64,000 nucleotides of DNA from Arthrobacter citreus (GTDB lineage Bacteria; Bacillota; Bacilli; Bacillales; Bacillaceae_G), in the NCBI GenBank assembly GCA_013200995.1, contig CP053688.1, positions 1,550,001-1,614,000 on the forward strand, given 5' to 3'. Below the pieces are notes generated by a model. That model was not told the origin of the DNA and made no database searches. It saw only the letters and a program-made list of their open reading frames with translations. Position numbers and translations under genes: made by a program. Shown in pieces: positions 1-8,348 of this stretch (within the stretch, counting starts at the first letter, position 1; each line of letters begins with the position of its first letter).

Positions 1-450
1 TACAAGTGTTGTGCGTTCATTTAACTGTTTTCTTTCGCCTATTTGTTTGTATCCCATTTTTTCATATAAATGACAGTTTCGTTTTTCTTCTAGTAATGTT
101 CTTAATTCCCAAGTAGTTGCTTGTGGAAATTGACCCTCTATTAGCTGAATTGCTTTTTGTGCAATTCCTAAGCCTTGGTGCTCTGGTAAAATGAACATCG
201 GGCTAATCCAAAATTGCGTTTCTTCCTTCCAATATACACAGACTGCTCCAACAAGGACATCTTCATGCATAATTTTATAAAATCCTCCTGCAGGATAGCT
301 AATCCTCTTAATTACCCGATCTATTGATTCGTTTGCAGGACTTGTATCAAAATCTTTATATTTTTCTAACAATGGCAAAAAGGCTTTTACTTGCATGTCA
401 AAAATGATTTGTGCATCTGCGATTGTTGCTTTGTCTAATCGTAAGTTCAT
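1..450 (-). CDS. GNAT family N-acetyltransferase, C-terminus off the left edge
   Basis: This reading frame starts at an ATG at 450 and runs open for 150 codons off the left edge of the window, so the stop is not seen. It is preceded by a GAGGTG ribosome binding site. The product opens MNLRLDKATIADAQ, the usual first strand of a GNAT fold. It contains FWISPMFILPEHQGLGIAQKA, which matches the acetyl-CoA binding motif (Q/RxxGxG/A), and then a LYEKMGYKQ-like segment typical of the last helix-strand. The family transfers an acetyl group from acetyl-CoA to an amine; the substrate cannot be told from sequence. It stands alone on the minus strand, with about 135 bp separating its start from the next gene. 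Confidence 0.85.
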   Translation of the reverse strand, partial: MNLRLDKATIADAQIIFDMQVKAFLPLLEKYKDFDTSPANESIDRVIKRISYPAGGFYKIMHEDVLVGAVCVYWKEETQFWISPMFILPEHQGLGIAQKAIQLIEGQFPQATTWELRTLLEEKRNCHLYEKMGYKQIGERKQLNERTTLV

Positions 451-586
451 AATTTTCACCTCTAGTTAGTCGTGTTCATATTCTAATTTCTATATGTTTT
501 ATAGTTTTTCCTTGTTTATCTATTTTCCAAACAGATAATAACATCTAAATTAGACTATTTGTCAATGAAACTCGTATGTTTTTTAC

Positions 587-1054
587 TTATTTTACTTCTA
601 AAGCAAAAGCATAAAAAGCGTCACCATGTGAAACGTGTTTATCTTTTTTATCCCTCCAATATACTCCGTAAGAATAGTAATAGATTCCTTTTTTGATCGG
701 TACAGTAAAATGATTATTTTCAATTACTACTTCGCTTTCCTTATTATTGACTATCTCATTTAGGTGGATTTCTCCCGGTTTTGGGCTGTAATTCATTACG
801 ATTGTTACAACTTCACCCGCTTTTACTGGAATCTTCTTTTCATCTTTTAATAGTTCAATTGGTCCAGCCGTATCAACACACTCTGCATGCCCTTTTGTCT
901 CCCAACAATACGTTCCTAGCTCCGTTTCATATGTTTCATTCCCTATTTGAATCAGTGTTTTTGGAGGTTTATCACCTTTCAAACTATCACTTTGTGAACA
1001 AGCAGTAAAAGTAAAAAGGATAAAAAGCAGAGATACAATTAACCTTTTAGACAT
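587..1054 (-). CDS. Small lipoprotein of unknown function
   Basis: A 155-residue protein with a clear lipoprotein signal: positive residues, a hydrophobic stretch (LIVSLLFILFTF) and a TAC lipobox with Cys near residue 19. The mature part should therefore be anchored to the outer face of the membrane. It has no enzyme motif I recognise. It contains further cysteines near residues 50 and 59 (CWETKGHAEC) that could form a disulphide. A GGGAGG ribosome binding site precedes the ATG. It sits just downstream of the sigma/anti-sigma pair on the same strand, separated by about 60 bp with no visible terminator. Co-transcription with that pair is therefore likely, and it may be a sensor component or target of it (inference). 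Confidence 0.75.
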   Translation of the reverse strand: MSKRLIVSLLFILFTFTACSQSDSLKGDKPPKTLIQIGNETYETELGTYCWETKGHAECVDTAGPIELLKDEKKIPVKAGEVVTIVMNYSPKPGEIHLNEIVNNKESEVVIENNHFTVPIKKGIYYYSYGVYWRDKKDKHVSHGDAFYAFALEVK

Positions 1055-1113
1055 TTGCTATGCCTCCCATCTATTATTTGGACTATAAGTAACACTCAAT
1101 TTATGAGAAACAA

Positions 1114-1632
1114 TCATTTTTCTAAAAATTTTAATTTTGTTCCATCCTTTTGCTCTACAATTAGAACTTTCGTATTTTCATTTGTAGAATAAATTTTATC
1201 GCCTACATTTAAAATATTAGAAGAAAAATTGTCTTTTAAAACCGCTCCACCTCTAATCGCTTTTTTAACTACCCCTATTTGCTCTTTAATTGTAAATTTA
1301 TTAGTTTCGACATGCCCTTGCAACAAATACTCGTTACCGTTCATTAGTAAATAAGCAATAGTAGAATTTTGAACTGTACGATCCATTTCGTATACAGTCG
1401 AAATGTCACTAGAATCATTAAATAAATTTATAAAAGAAGGTTTATTAATCATCAAAAACGTTAGAAACAATAAAGCGAACACACCTAAAGCAATTGTAAT
1501 CCTAGCTCGCTTATTTTCTCGTTTATCTTGCGCCTTATTCCACACCTGATGAAATGTGACTTTAGTGTTATGTACATCCAAGTTGCTTTTAAGCGTCTCT
1601 TTAATTTCAGAAATTGGAGCGTTTTCCTTCAT
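1114..1632 (-). CDS. Putative membrane anti-sigma factor
   Basis: A 172-residue protein with a cytosolic N-terminal region of about 45 residues, one membrane segment near residues 47-64 (ITIALGVFALLFLTFLMI), and an outer domain of about 105 residues. Its start overlaps the stop of the upstream ECF sigma gene by 4 bp, indicating translational coupling. One-pass proteins encoded directly after an ECF sigma factor usually bind and hold the sigma factor until an outside signal releases it. I assign the role from this position and topology. No zinc-binding anti-sigma (ZAS) HxxxCxxC motif is visible, so it belongs to another anti-sigma type. Confidence 0.65.
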   Translation of the reverse strand: MKENAPISEIKETLKSNLDVHNTKVTFHQVWNKAQDKRENKRARITIALGVFALLFLTFLMINKPSFINLFNDSSDISTVYEMDRTVQNSTIAYLLMNGNEYLLQGHVETNKFTIKEQIGVVKKAIRGGAVLKDNFSSNILNVGDKIYSTNENTKVLIVEQKDGTKLKFLEK

Positions 1633-2171
1633 TTAGATTCACTCCTTTTTAGTCTGTGATCAACTTTAAGAATTTCATTGTCGGATAAGCGATTTCTCAA
1701 TTTTACTAGTGCATAATTTAATCTTGATTTACAAGTTCCTATTGGTATATTTAATGAGGCTGCCACTTCCTCCAATTTTAGTTCTAAATAATAATGAAGC
1801 ACAATTACTTCCCTACTCTTATAAGGTAACAAGTTAATCTCTTTCCAAAGTTCATCTTCCATTTCATTTTTTAAAATTGAATTTTCTACAACTTTGTCAG
1901 TTGAAATTGCAGAATTCAAACTAAAAATATGTTTTAACTTGTGTTTTCGAATCATATTACGCGTAACATTAACTGTTATTCTATAAATCCAAGGTTCAAT
2001 TGATTTAGTAACATCAAATAAATCCATTTTTTTAAATATGCGAATGAAGGTCTCCTGCGTTATGTCATCAGCCATTTCTTTTGATTTCGTCAAAAAGTAA
2101 GCAGTTCGAAACACTAAAGAAGAGTGTTTATTAAACAATTCTTCTAAACTATTTTTATTACTTTCAGCCAC
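1629..2171 (-). CDS. ECF-type RNA polymerase sigma factor
   Basis: A 180-residue sigma-70 family protein of extracytoplasmic-function size. Region 2 is visible around residues 10-75 (LVFRTAYFLTKSKEMADDITQETFIRIFKK, then PWIYRITVNVTRN). Region 4 lies around residues 115-165 (LPYKSREVIVLHYYLELKLEEVAASLNIPIGTCKSRLNYAL), with the helix-turn-helix that reads the -35 element. The start codon is GTG, preceded by a strong AGGGGGGAG site. It overlaps the putative anti-sigma gene by 4 bp. The regulon cannot be deduced here; the downstream lipoprotein gene is a candidate member. ECF factors commonly drive their own promoter, but I did not find a convincing repeated promoter motif. Confidence 0.9.
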   Translation of the reverse strand: MAESNKNSLEELFNKHSSLVFRTAYFLTKSKEMADDITQETFIRIFKKMDLFDVTKSIEPWIYRITVNVTRNMIRKHKLKHIFSLNSAISTDKVVENSILKNEMEDELWKEINLLPYKSREVIVLHYYLELKLEEVAASLNIPIGTCKSRLNYALVKLRNRLSDNEILKVDHRLKRSESK

Positions 2172-2311
2172 TAGATCTCCCCCCTTTTTTACCTTTTACT
2201 TTATATACACTTAAAACCAATTTATAGTTCGGTATTTTTTATATAAATTTATGTTCTATTAAATTAACTTTAAAAACATGATTATATAGTATGTATTTTC
2301 TAATGAAGACA

Positions 2312-2341
2312 AACAAAAAAAGCCACGTAAAGTGACTTTTG
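2312..2341 (-). terminator. Rho-independent terminator of the gtrA operon
   Basis: Read on the minus strand, an AAGTCAC / GTGGCTT stem (one G-T pair) with a short loop is followed by a run of seven T. It lies about 80 bp past the stop of the GtrA-family gene and closes that three-gene transcript. Confidence 0.8.
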
Positions 2342-2421
2342 ATTTTGTTAAACAAACTAGTTTTACTGAGAAGAGAAAGTTGTACGACCTTTTTCTAATC
2401 TCAGTAATTACTACTATTAAA

Positions 2422-2859
2422 TTATATTCCTTCTTCATCAACCAATTTTTCATTTTCCCGTTTATTATGGAAAACAAACAATTTTTGGCCAAAGTAATTT
2501 ACGATTGTGTATAAACCTGTGCTAATTAAAACAGCTAAATCAGTTTTCATTTTATCTGAAATAAAATCAGTATTGCTTAATGAGAAATCGATTAATTTTG
2601 CCCCAAGATTATATGCAATAAAATAACTTGCCAAAATGACGATGATAAATAGTGGAACACTTTTTGAGACTGAACTTTGACTTTTAAATGTAAATTTGCG
2701 ATTTAATAAATAACTTACACATGCTCCAATTGTATTGCCTAAAAATGTAGACCACCAATATGACAAGCCAAGTAAATGTAGTAATAAATAGATTGCAGAT
2801 AATCCGACAATCGTATTTAGAACTCCTACTGCAATAAAACGAAAAAAGGTTCTATTCAT
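2422..2859 (-). CDS. GtrA family membrane protein
   Basis: A 145-residue protein with four hydrophobic segments and the GtrA-family opening (FFRFIAVGVLNTIVGLSAIYLLLH, then LGNTIGACVSYLLNRKFTFKS). GtrA-like proteins are proposed to flip or present polyprenyl-phosphate-linked sugars for modification of cell-surface polymers. The start overlaps the upstream glycosyltransferase gene by 8 bp, so the two are translationally coupled. This pairing (GtrA with a GtrB-type GT2 enzyme) is the standard arrangement for sugar decoration of teichoic acids or other wall glycans. The decorated polymer is not known from sequence. Confidence 0.88.
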   Translation of the reverse strand: MNRTFFRFIAVGVLNTIVGLSAIYLLLHLLGLSYWWSTFLGNTIGACVSYLLNRKFTFKSQSSVSKSVPLFIIVILASYFIAYNLGAKLIDFSLSNTDFISDKMKTDLAVLISTGLYTIVNYFGQKLFVFHNKRENEKLVDEEGI

Positions 2860-3859
2860 CTTTCAACCCATTATGCACCACTTCTTTTAGAAACTCGAAA
2901 GAATTGTTCGTGGAGTATAAATCCGTTTCAATCGCATATCTTGGGCGTTTTTTAACTTCATGGTAAATCTTTCCGATATATTCACCAATTATTCCGATTC
3001 CCATAAGCTGAATTCCACCTAAGAACCAAATTGAGACCATTAATGACGGCCAACCAATAATTGTATTTCCTAAAATATGCTGTGCAACTGTATAGCCTCC
3101 AGCAATTAAACTAAAGATTATTGATAAAAATCCTAGCAATGTAACGAATCTTATTGGAGCTATACTAAAAGAAGTAATTCCATCAAATGCAAATGAAATC
3201 ATCTTTTTTAATGGGTATTTAGATTCGCCAGCTAATCTTTCCTTACGATCATAGTAGACCTTTGTAGATGGGAAACCTACAAGTGGAACTAGTCCTCTTA
3301 GGAAAACATTAATCTCTTTATATTTGAATAACTCATCTAATGCTCGTTTACTCATCAACCTAAAATCTGCATGATTCGGCACTAAATTAATCCCTATTTT
3401 ACTCATAAATCGATAAAATCCAAGCGCAGTTGAACGCTTAAAAAAAGTATCTGTTTCTCTACTATCTCTTACGCCGTAAACGATATCGTAACCATCTAAA
3501 TATTCTTCTACAAATGTACGAATGACATTAATATCATCTTGTAAATCGGCATCAATAGAAACAACACAATCTGAATGCTTGTTAGCAATTTCAAGACCTG
3601 CAATAAGCGCATTCTGATGCCCTACGTTTTTTGAAAGCTTTAATCCTTTAACATAATAATTTTCATTACTTTCATTTTCGATTAATTTCCATGTTTGATC
3701 TTTACTTCCATCATCTACAAATAGAATTTTACTATCATCTGAAATCAAATGGTCATCTATTAAATCTTCTAATACGAGAGAAAGTTGATTAGAAGTTTCC
3801 TTAAAAACTTCCTCCTCATTGTAACAAGGAACAACTATTGTTAATAAAGGTCTTTTCAT
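2852..3859 (-). CDS. GtrB/YkoT-like family 2 glycosyltransferase
   Basis: A polyprenyl-phosphate sugar synthase of about 335 residues. The N-terminal GT2 domain shows TIVVPCYNEEEV, VSIDADLQDD (DxD metal/nucleotide-sugar motif), an acceptor-side QLSL region and a VYYDRKERLAGESKYPLKKM segment typical of DPM1/GtrB enzymes. It ends in two membrane segments at about residues 235-305. An ATG six codons further upstream (3877) is possible, but the GGAAGGA ribosome site is 9 nt before the ATG at 3859, so I use that. The enzyme should move a sugar from UDP- or GDP-sugar to undecaprenyl phosphate at the inner membrane face. It is coupled to gtrA and follows the large membrane protein gene. Confidence 0.88.
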   Translation of the reverse strand: MKRPLLTIVVPCYNEEEVFKETSNQLSLVLEDLIDDHLISDDSKILFVDDGSKDQTWKLIENESNENYYVKGLKLSKNVGHQNALIAGLEIANKHSDCVVSIDADLQDDINVIRTFVEEYLDGYDIVYGVRDSRETDTFFKRSTALGFYRFMSKIGINLVPNHADFRLMSKRALDELFKYKEINVFLRGLVPLVGFPSTKVYYDRKERLAGESKYPLKKMISFAFDGITSFSIAPIRFVTLLGFLSIIFSLIAGGYTVAQHILGNTIIGWPSLMVSIWFLGGIQLMGIGIIGEYIGKIYHEVKKRPRYAIETDLYSTNNSFEFLKEVVHNGLKDE

Positions 3860-3885
3860 ATATATTATTCCTTCCATTTCAACCG

Positions 3886-5571
3886 TTATTTTACCTCATA
3901 TAAATAAATTCGCCATGCTGAATTTTTATTATCAAAGGTTTTTTTCAATACTAAGTCATTACTTTTTGCATTATCTATTGGCACTGCAGAAAAGATATAT
4001 TGCCCACCCATTTTCTTAAACACACTCATATTTAGCTGCAGATGATGAATTCTTACGTTCGAGTTCTTTTTGAATTCATAATTTTTCCCTAATTCCGCTA
4101 CAAAAATATAGCATCTTCCACCCCAATGATCGAAGTAATTTTCAAGTAAGGGACTTTTCTTAAGTTCTGGAGCTATAATTTTTCTAAATTGATGCTTATA
4201 CTTTAAAGAATAAAAATTATTATAAGTATCAAGTGTGTAAAAACCGTTATATTGTGCAATCGCTGGATGAATCCCAATACTTGCAACTCGGTAACTATTT
4301 TTCGGTTTACCAATGTATTTTGCAATTTCTGTAAATTGATTAACTGCATAAAATTGTTTATATGACGGCTTACCAGCTACTCGATATACGATTTCATCAT
4401 TTGCACAAAACATAACAAGAACTTGAACAACGAGACATATTTTTACAAACTTCTGCCATCCTTTTCCTTTTAACCATAAAAGATAGCCACCAACTGCAAA
4501 CATCATATAAATAATTAATGGCCTTAAAAAATGGAATCTAGCAAAATTAAATGTGTTTAATAGTTGATAATGGTCTTTTAACGGCTTCCATCCTTTATAA
4601 AACCAAAATGCATACCAAACGGAAAGTAAAAAGTTTAAGATAAATAAATAATAAAATCTTCGCTCAGTTAGATTTCTCTTTTTATTTTTTATTGTCCAAA
4701 ACGTTATAAACGATAACGGTACGATGACTAGAGTGTGAAGAGTCAAAACATGAGTATGCCCTAAAAAATAGTTCTTGAATACTAATCGAACCGTATGCCA
4801 AAAACCTAAAGTTGAGCTTACAAACTCATTTCTACTAGTAGGTTCAGTTGGAAAAACCAATGAATAAACAAGACGATACTCGATCCCTAAATATATTAAC
4901 GTCATTAATAAAATACTTAAAAAGAAAACTAAATTCGGTTTCTTTTTGACAATTACGTCCCTTAGCCATAAAAAGCCCATAAATGTTAAAAAGAAAAAGA
5001 ATCCTAATACAAAACTAGAATAGAATGGTAATAAAATTAAAGTAATCCAGTCTTTCCAATTGTGTTTGCCGCTTCTTATATTCAAAAATGCCCAAAGTGC
5101 TAATGGCATCCCTAATGTACTTAACATTCCTGATGGCCAAAATGGAGTTAGTGCAAACGCAAGCGAAACCCATACTCTAATCATGTAGTTTTCTTTTAAT
5201 GTTATAAAATGTTTTTTTAATAACAAATACATACCCAAAAATGCAAAAACTCTAGTGATTGCTTGGGCAAATGAGTAAGCTAGCATTGGTGGAAATATAT
5301 TATTTAGCCACTGAATCCCACTAAATTCTGTTCCATATGCATTTCTTGGTAATCCATTAATGATTTGTGGGATTGTAGAATTTAACCCACCAAATAATTC
5401 ACCAGAATTTCTAAGTGTTTTATACCATGCTATATTTGAATCCAGATTATCATGAACTCTTATATGAGCGTTTTCTCCTAAAATGAATAAAGGAGAAAGA
5501 TAGATCAGCATTAAAATGAATGCTAATACTAAATGTTTTTTTTCTTGACTCCAATTCGAATAAAATTTCAT
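3886..5571 (-). CDS. Large polytopic membrane protein (YkoS/DUF6044-like)
   Basis: A 561-residue protein with about ten hydrophobic helices in its first 400 residues and a soluble C-terminal domain of about 150 residues. The overall plan resembles GT-C fold lipid-linked sugar transferases and the Bacillus YkoS/DUF6044 proteins. A conserved-looking extracytoplasmic loop follows the first helix (HIRVHDNLDSNIAWYKTL), where GT-C enzymes carry acidic catalytic residues. It is the first gene of a transcript with the GT2 and GtrA genes (27 bp before the GT2 ATG). The three likely act as one surface-sugar decoration module: charge the lipid, flip it, transfer the sugar outside. Family recognition is from memory of the N-terminal pattern, not a search. 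Confidence 0.7.
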   Translation of the reverse strand: MKFYSNWSQEKKHLVLAFILMLIYLSPLFILGENAHIRVHDNLDSNIAWYKTLRNSGELFGGLNSTIPQIINGLPRNAYGTEFSGIQWLNNIFPPMLAYSFAQAITRVFAFLGMYLLLKKHFITLKENYMIRVWVSLAFALTPFWPSGMLSTLGMPLALWAFLNIRSGKHNWKDWITLILLPFYSSFVLGFFFFLTFMGFLWLRDVIVKKKPNLVFFLSILLMTLIYLGIEYRLVYSLVFPTEPTSRNEFVSSTLGFWHTVRLVFKNYFLGHTHVLTLHTLVIVPLSFITFWTIKNKKRNLTERRFYYLFILNFLLSVWYAFWFYKGWKPLKDHYQLLNTFNFARFHFLRPLIIYMMFAVGGYLLWLKGKGWQKFVKICLVVQVLVMFCANDEIVYRVAGKPSYKQFYAVNQFTEIAKYIGKPKNSYRVASIGIHPAIAQYNGFYTLDTYNNFYSLKYKHQFRKIIAPELKKSPLLENYFDHWGGRCYIFVAELGKNYEFKKNSNVRIHHLQLNMSVFKKMGGQYIFSAVPIDNAKSNDLVLKKTFDNKNSAWRIYLYEVK

Positions 5572-5843
5572 ATTTGTTACACCACTTTACAATTACTTAT
5601 TTCATTTTTAGTTATTTAACTTTCACTCGAAAAATTAACTGTCAATTTAAATCTTACTTTTATAAAGGCAACTACTATTCAATAATCCTATAAAAATGAA
5701 ACGAAAAAATTTAAGACCATTTAATAATAAAACTCTAATATGAAATTCTCATGAAAATTAAGATAAAATTTCATTTAAATTTTTATTTTTCTTCGTAAAA
5801 ATGTAAAAAATATTAATTTTTTAATAGTTTGTATCATAACAAT

Positions 5844-5884
5844 TTGACAAAGTTAACTTTCAATATAGTTAAATACGTTTACTA
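5844..5884 (+). promoter_or_regulatory. Promoter region and possible cre site before the alpha-galactosidase gene
   Basis: The 348 bp between the divergent genes at 5571 and 5920 are very AT-rich and hold no gene. A TTGACA lies at 5844-5849 with only weak -10 candidates (TATAGT at 14 bp, TAGTTA at 16 bp). At 5870-5884 the minus-strand reading TAGTAAACGTATTTA fits the CcpA cre consensus at most positions. Repression by glucose would suit a galactosidase gene, but the match is imperfect. Confidence 0.35.
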
Positions 5885-5919
5885 GGAAAACATTAAATTT
5901 AAAACCTTGAGGTGTTATT

Positions 5920-8145
5920 ATGCTTATTTTTGTAGATGAAGATAAAAAACAGTTTCATCTTACAAATGGAAAAATAAGTTATTTGTTTTATGTAATGAGA
6001 AACGGTCATCTAGGGTCATTATATTTTGGAAAGGCTATTGATATTCATTCTGATTTTTCTCAAATTCTAAATGATCATACCCCGACAACCTACACTTCTT
6101 ATTATTCTGGTGACCGATCATTTAGTCTTGAAACGTTAAGACAGGAATACCCAGTCTATGGATCTTCTGATTATCGGGAACCTGCACTTAGTATCCGTCA
6201 GCTTAATGGAAGCCATATTTCAAATTTCATTTATAAATACTATTCAATAACAAAAGGAAAACCCCTTTTACAAAGTTTACCAGCTACTTATACAGAAAAT
6301 GAAGAAGATGCAGAAACCATTCAAATTGTCTTAGAAGATTCAATCCTTCATGCCGAACTTATATTATCCTATACAATTTTTAAAAATTTATCTGTCATTA
6401 CTAGAAGTGCGTATATTTATAATCAATCGTTGCATCCATTTTATTTAGAACGATTTATGAGTGCATCCATTGATTTTCCTGACAAAGAATTCACAATGAT
6501 TCAATTAAGTGGTACTTGGGCAAGAGAACGACATATAAAGGAACGAACTTTAGAACAAGGTACCCAAAGTATCTCTAGTATACGCGGGTCGAGTTCACAT
6601 CAGCATAATCCATTTATTGCTCTTAAAAGAAAAGAAACAACAGAAACGCAAGGTGAGGTATATAGTTTTAATTTCATTTATAGTTCAAATTTTTTAGCCA
6701 ATATAGAAGTCGATCAATATGATACAACAAGGGTATTAATGGGAATCCACCCATTTCGATTTACATGGAAACTATCTGAAAATGAACACTTCCAGTCACC
6801 TGAGGTCGTCATGGTATATTCTGAAAATGGTTTAAGCGGAATGAGTCAAACTTATCATGATCTATATCGTAACCATTTAATAAGAGGAAAATGGAAAAAT
6901 GCTGATCGACCAATTTTAATTAATAATTGGGAAGCTACTTATTTCAATTTTAATGAAGAAATTCTTCTTAATTTAGCTAAAGATGCAAAGGAATTAGGAA
7001 TTGAATTATTTGTCCTTGATGACGGATGGTTTGGGAAAAGGAATAATGCTTCTACCTCTTTAGGTGATTGGTATCCAAATTTTGCGAAATTCCCTAATGG
7101 TTTTAAAAATTTTGCACAAAAAATTAATGACCTAGGGTTAAAATTTGGACTTTGGTTTGAGCCAGAAATGGTAAGTGCAAATAGTAATTTGTTCAAAAAT
7201 CATTCTGATTGGATCATTAGTACACCAAATCGCCCAATTACACTAGGAAGAAATCAATTTGTATTAGACTTCTCAAAGAAAGATGTCATCGAGGAAATCT
7301 TTCTTAAAATGGCCAGCATTATACGAGAAACAAATTTAGAATATATAAAATGGGATATGAATCGATATATTACAGAAGCTTATTCAAGTTCACTAAATTC
7401 CGATCAACAAGATGAATTTTTCCATCGCTATATTTTAGGGGTTTATGATTTATTCGAACGATTAATCACTGAATTTCCAAATGTCTTATTCGAATCATGC
7501 GCTGGTGGTGGAGGACGATTTGATCCTGGTTTACTTTATTATGCCCCACAAGCTTGGGCTAGTGATAATACCGATCCAATCGAACGAATTAAAATACAGT
7601 ATGGTACATCACTCCCCTATCCAATTTCAAGTATCGGTTCTCATATATCCGCATCGCCTAATCATCAAACTCAACGTTATACCCCATTATCAACGAGAGC
7701 AAATGTCGCCTTGTTCGGAACATTTGGTTACGAATTGAATCTATCTGTTCTTTCCAAAGCAGAAAAATTTGAAATTACAAATCAAATTCTATTTTATAAA
7801 GAACATCAATCATTAATCAGAAATGGTGATTTTTATCGTTTAATTAATCCGTTTAAAGGAAATGAAGCTGCTTGGATGATAGTTAGTAAAGACAAAAGCG
7901 AATCAATTATAGGCTGGTATAAAATACTTGCAACTCCAAATCCACCTAAGTTTCCAAAATTAAAATTGGTCGGATTAGATCCAAATCTCAACTATTTAAT
8001 AAGTGGCCAAAATCAAACTTTTTTTGGAAGTGAATTAATGTACAATGGTATTCCGCTATCACCTGAATTCAACGGTCCTAACAAAAAGACTGCTAAACGA
8101 TTCGGTGATTTCCAATCTGTGATTATATATTTAGTCAGTATTTAA
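5920..8145 (+). CDS. Alpha-galactosidase, glycoside hydrolase family 36
   Basis: A 741-residue intracellular enzyme (no signal peptide) that should remove alpha-1,6-galactose from melibiose and the raffinose family. The N-terminal beta-sandwich (about 1-320) precedes the TIM barrel, which begins at NNWEATYFNFNEE and FVLDDGWFG. The barrel carries the GH36 catalytic signatures: KWDMNR with the nucleophile Asp479 and ASDNTD with the acid/base Asp549. A C-A-G-G-G-G run at ESCAGGGGRFDPG lies between them. Length and catalytic positions match the roughly 730-residue Bacillus/Geobacillus AgaN-type enzymes. It is a single-gene transcript, flanked by a promoter region and a strong terminator, with no transporter beside it. 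A GAGGTG ribosome site precedes the ATG. Confidence 0.92.
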   Translation: MLIFVDEDKKQFHLTNGKISYLFYVMRNGHLGSLYFGKAIDIHSDFSQILNDHTPTTYTSYYSGDRSFSLETLRQEYPVYGSSDYREPALSIRQLNGSHISNFIYKYYSITKGKPLLQSLPATYTENEEDAETIQIVLEDSILHAELILSYTIFKNLSVITRSAYIYNQSLHPFYLERFMSASIDFPDKEFTMIQLSGTWARERHIKERTLEQGTQSISSIRGSSSHQHNPFIALKRKETTETQGEVYSFNFIYSSNFLANIEVDQYDTTRVLMGIHPFRFTWKLSENEHFQSPEVVMVYSENGLSGMSQTYHDLYRNHLIRGKWKNADRPILINNWEATYFNFNEEILLNLAKDAKELGIELFVLDDGWFGKRNNASTSLGDWYPNFAKFPNGFKNFAQKINDLGLKFGLWFEPEMVSANSNLFKNHSDWIISTPNRPITLGRNQFVLDFSKKDVIEEIFLKMASIIRETNLEYIKWDMNRYITEAYSSSLNSDQQDEFFHRYILGVYDLFERLITEFPNVLFESCAGGGGRFDPGLLYYAPQAWASDNTDPIERIKIQYGTSLPYPISSIGSHISASPNHQTQRYTPLSTRANVALFGTFGYELNLSVLSKAEKFEITNQILFYKEHQSLIRNGDFYRLINPFKGNEAAWMIVSKDKSESIIGWYKILATPNPPKFPKLKLVGLDPNLNYLISGQNQTFFGSELMYNGIPLSPEFNGPNKKTAKRFGDFQSVIIYLVSI

Positions 8146-8155
8146 TAGAGTTGGC

Positions 8156-8190
8156 CAAAAAGAATCTTCACCGTGAAGATTCTTTTTGTT
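8156..8190 (+). terminator. Rho-independent terminator of the alpha-galactosidase gene
   Basis: A long perfect stem (AAAAAGAATCTTCA / TGAAGATTCTTTTT) with a 3-nt loop and a T-rich tail, starting about 10 bp past the stop. Because the arms begin with A and end with T runs, it could also work on the other strand. Confidence 0.9.
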
Positions 8191-8348
8191 TAAAAAATGT
8201 AAGCTAAAGATCCGTCAGATCAATGTTCTATTAAAAGATTAAGGTGCTCTAAAAAATTTTTAATAAAATTGCCTGCATTTTCATTTTCCTTTCATAATTA
8301 TTTGTGAATATATAAATGTAATTAAATAGATCAAATGAAAGGAATTTA

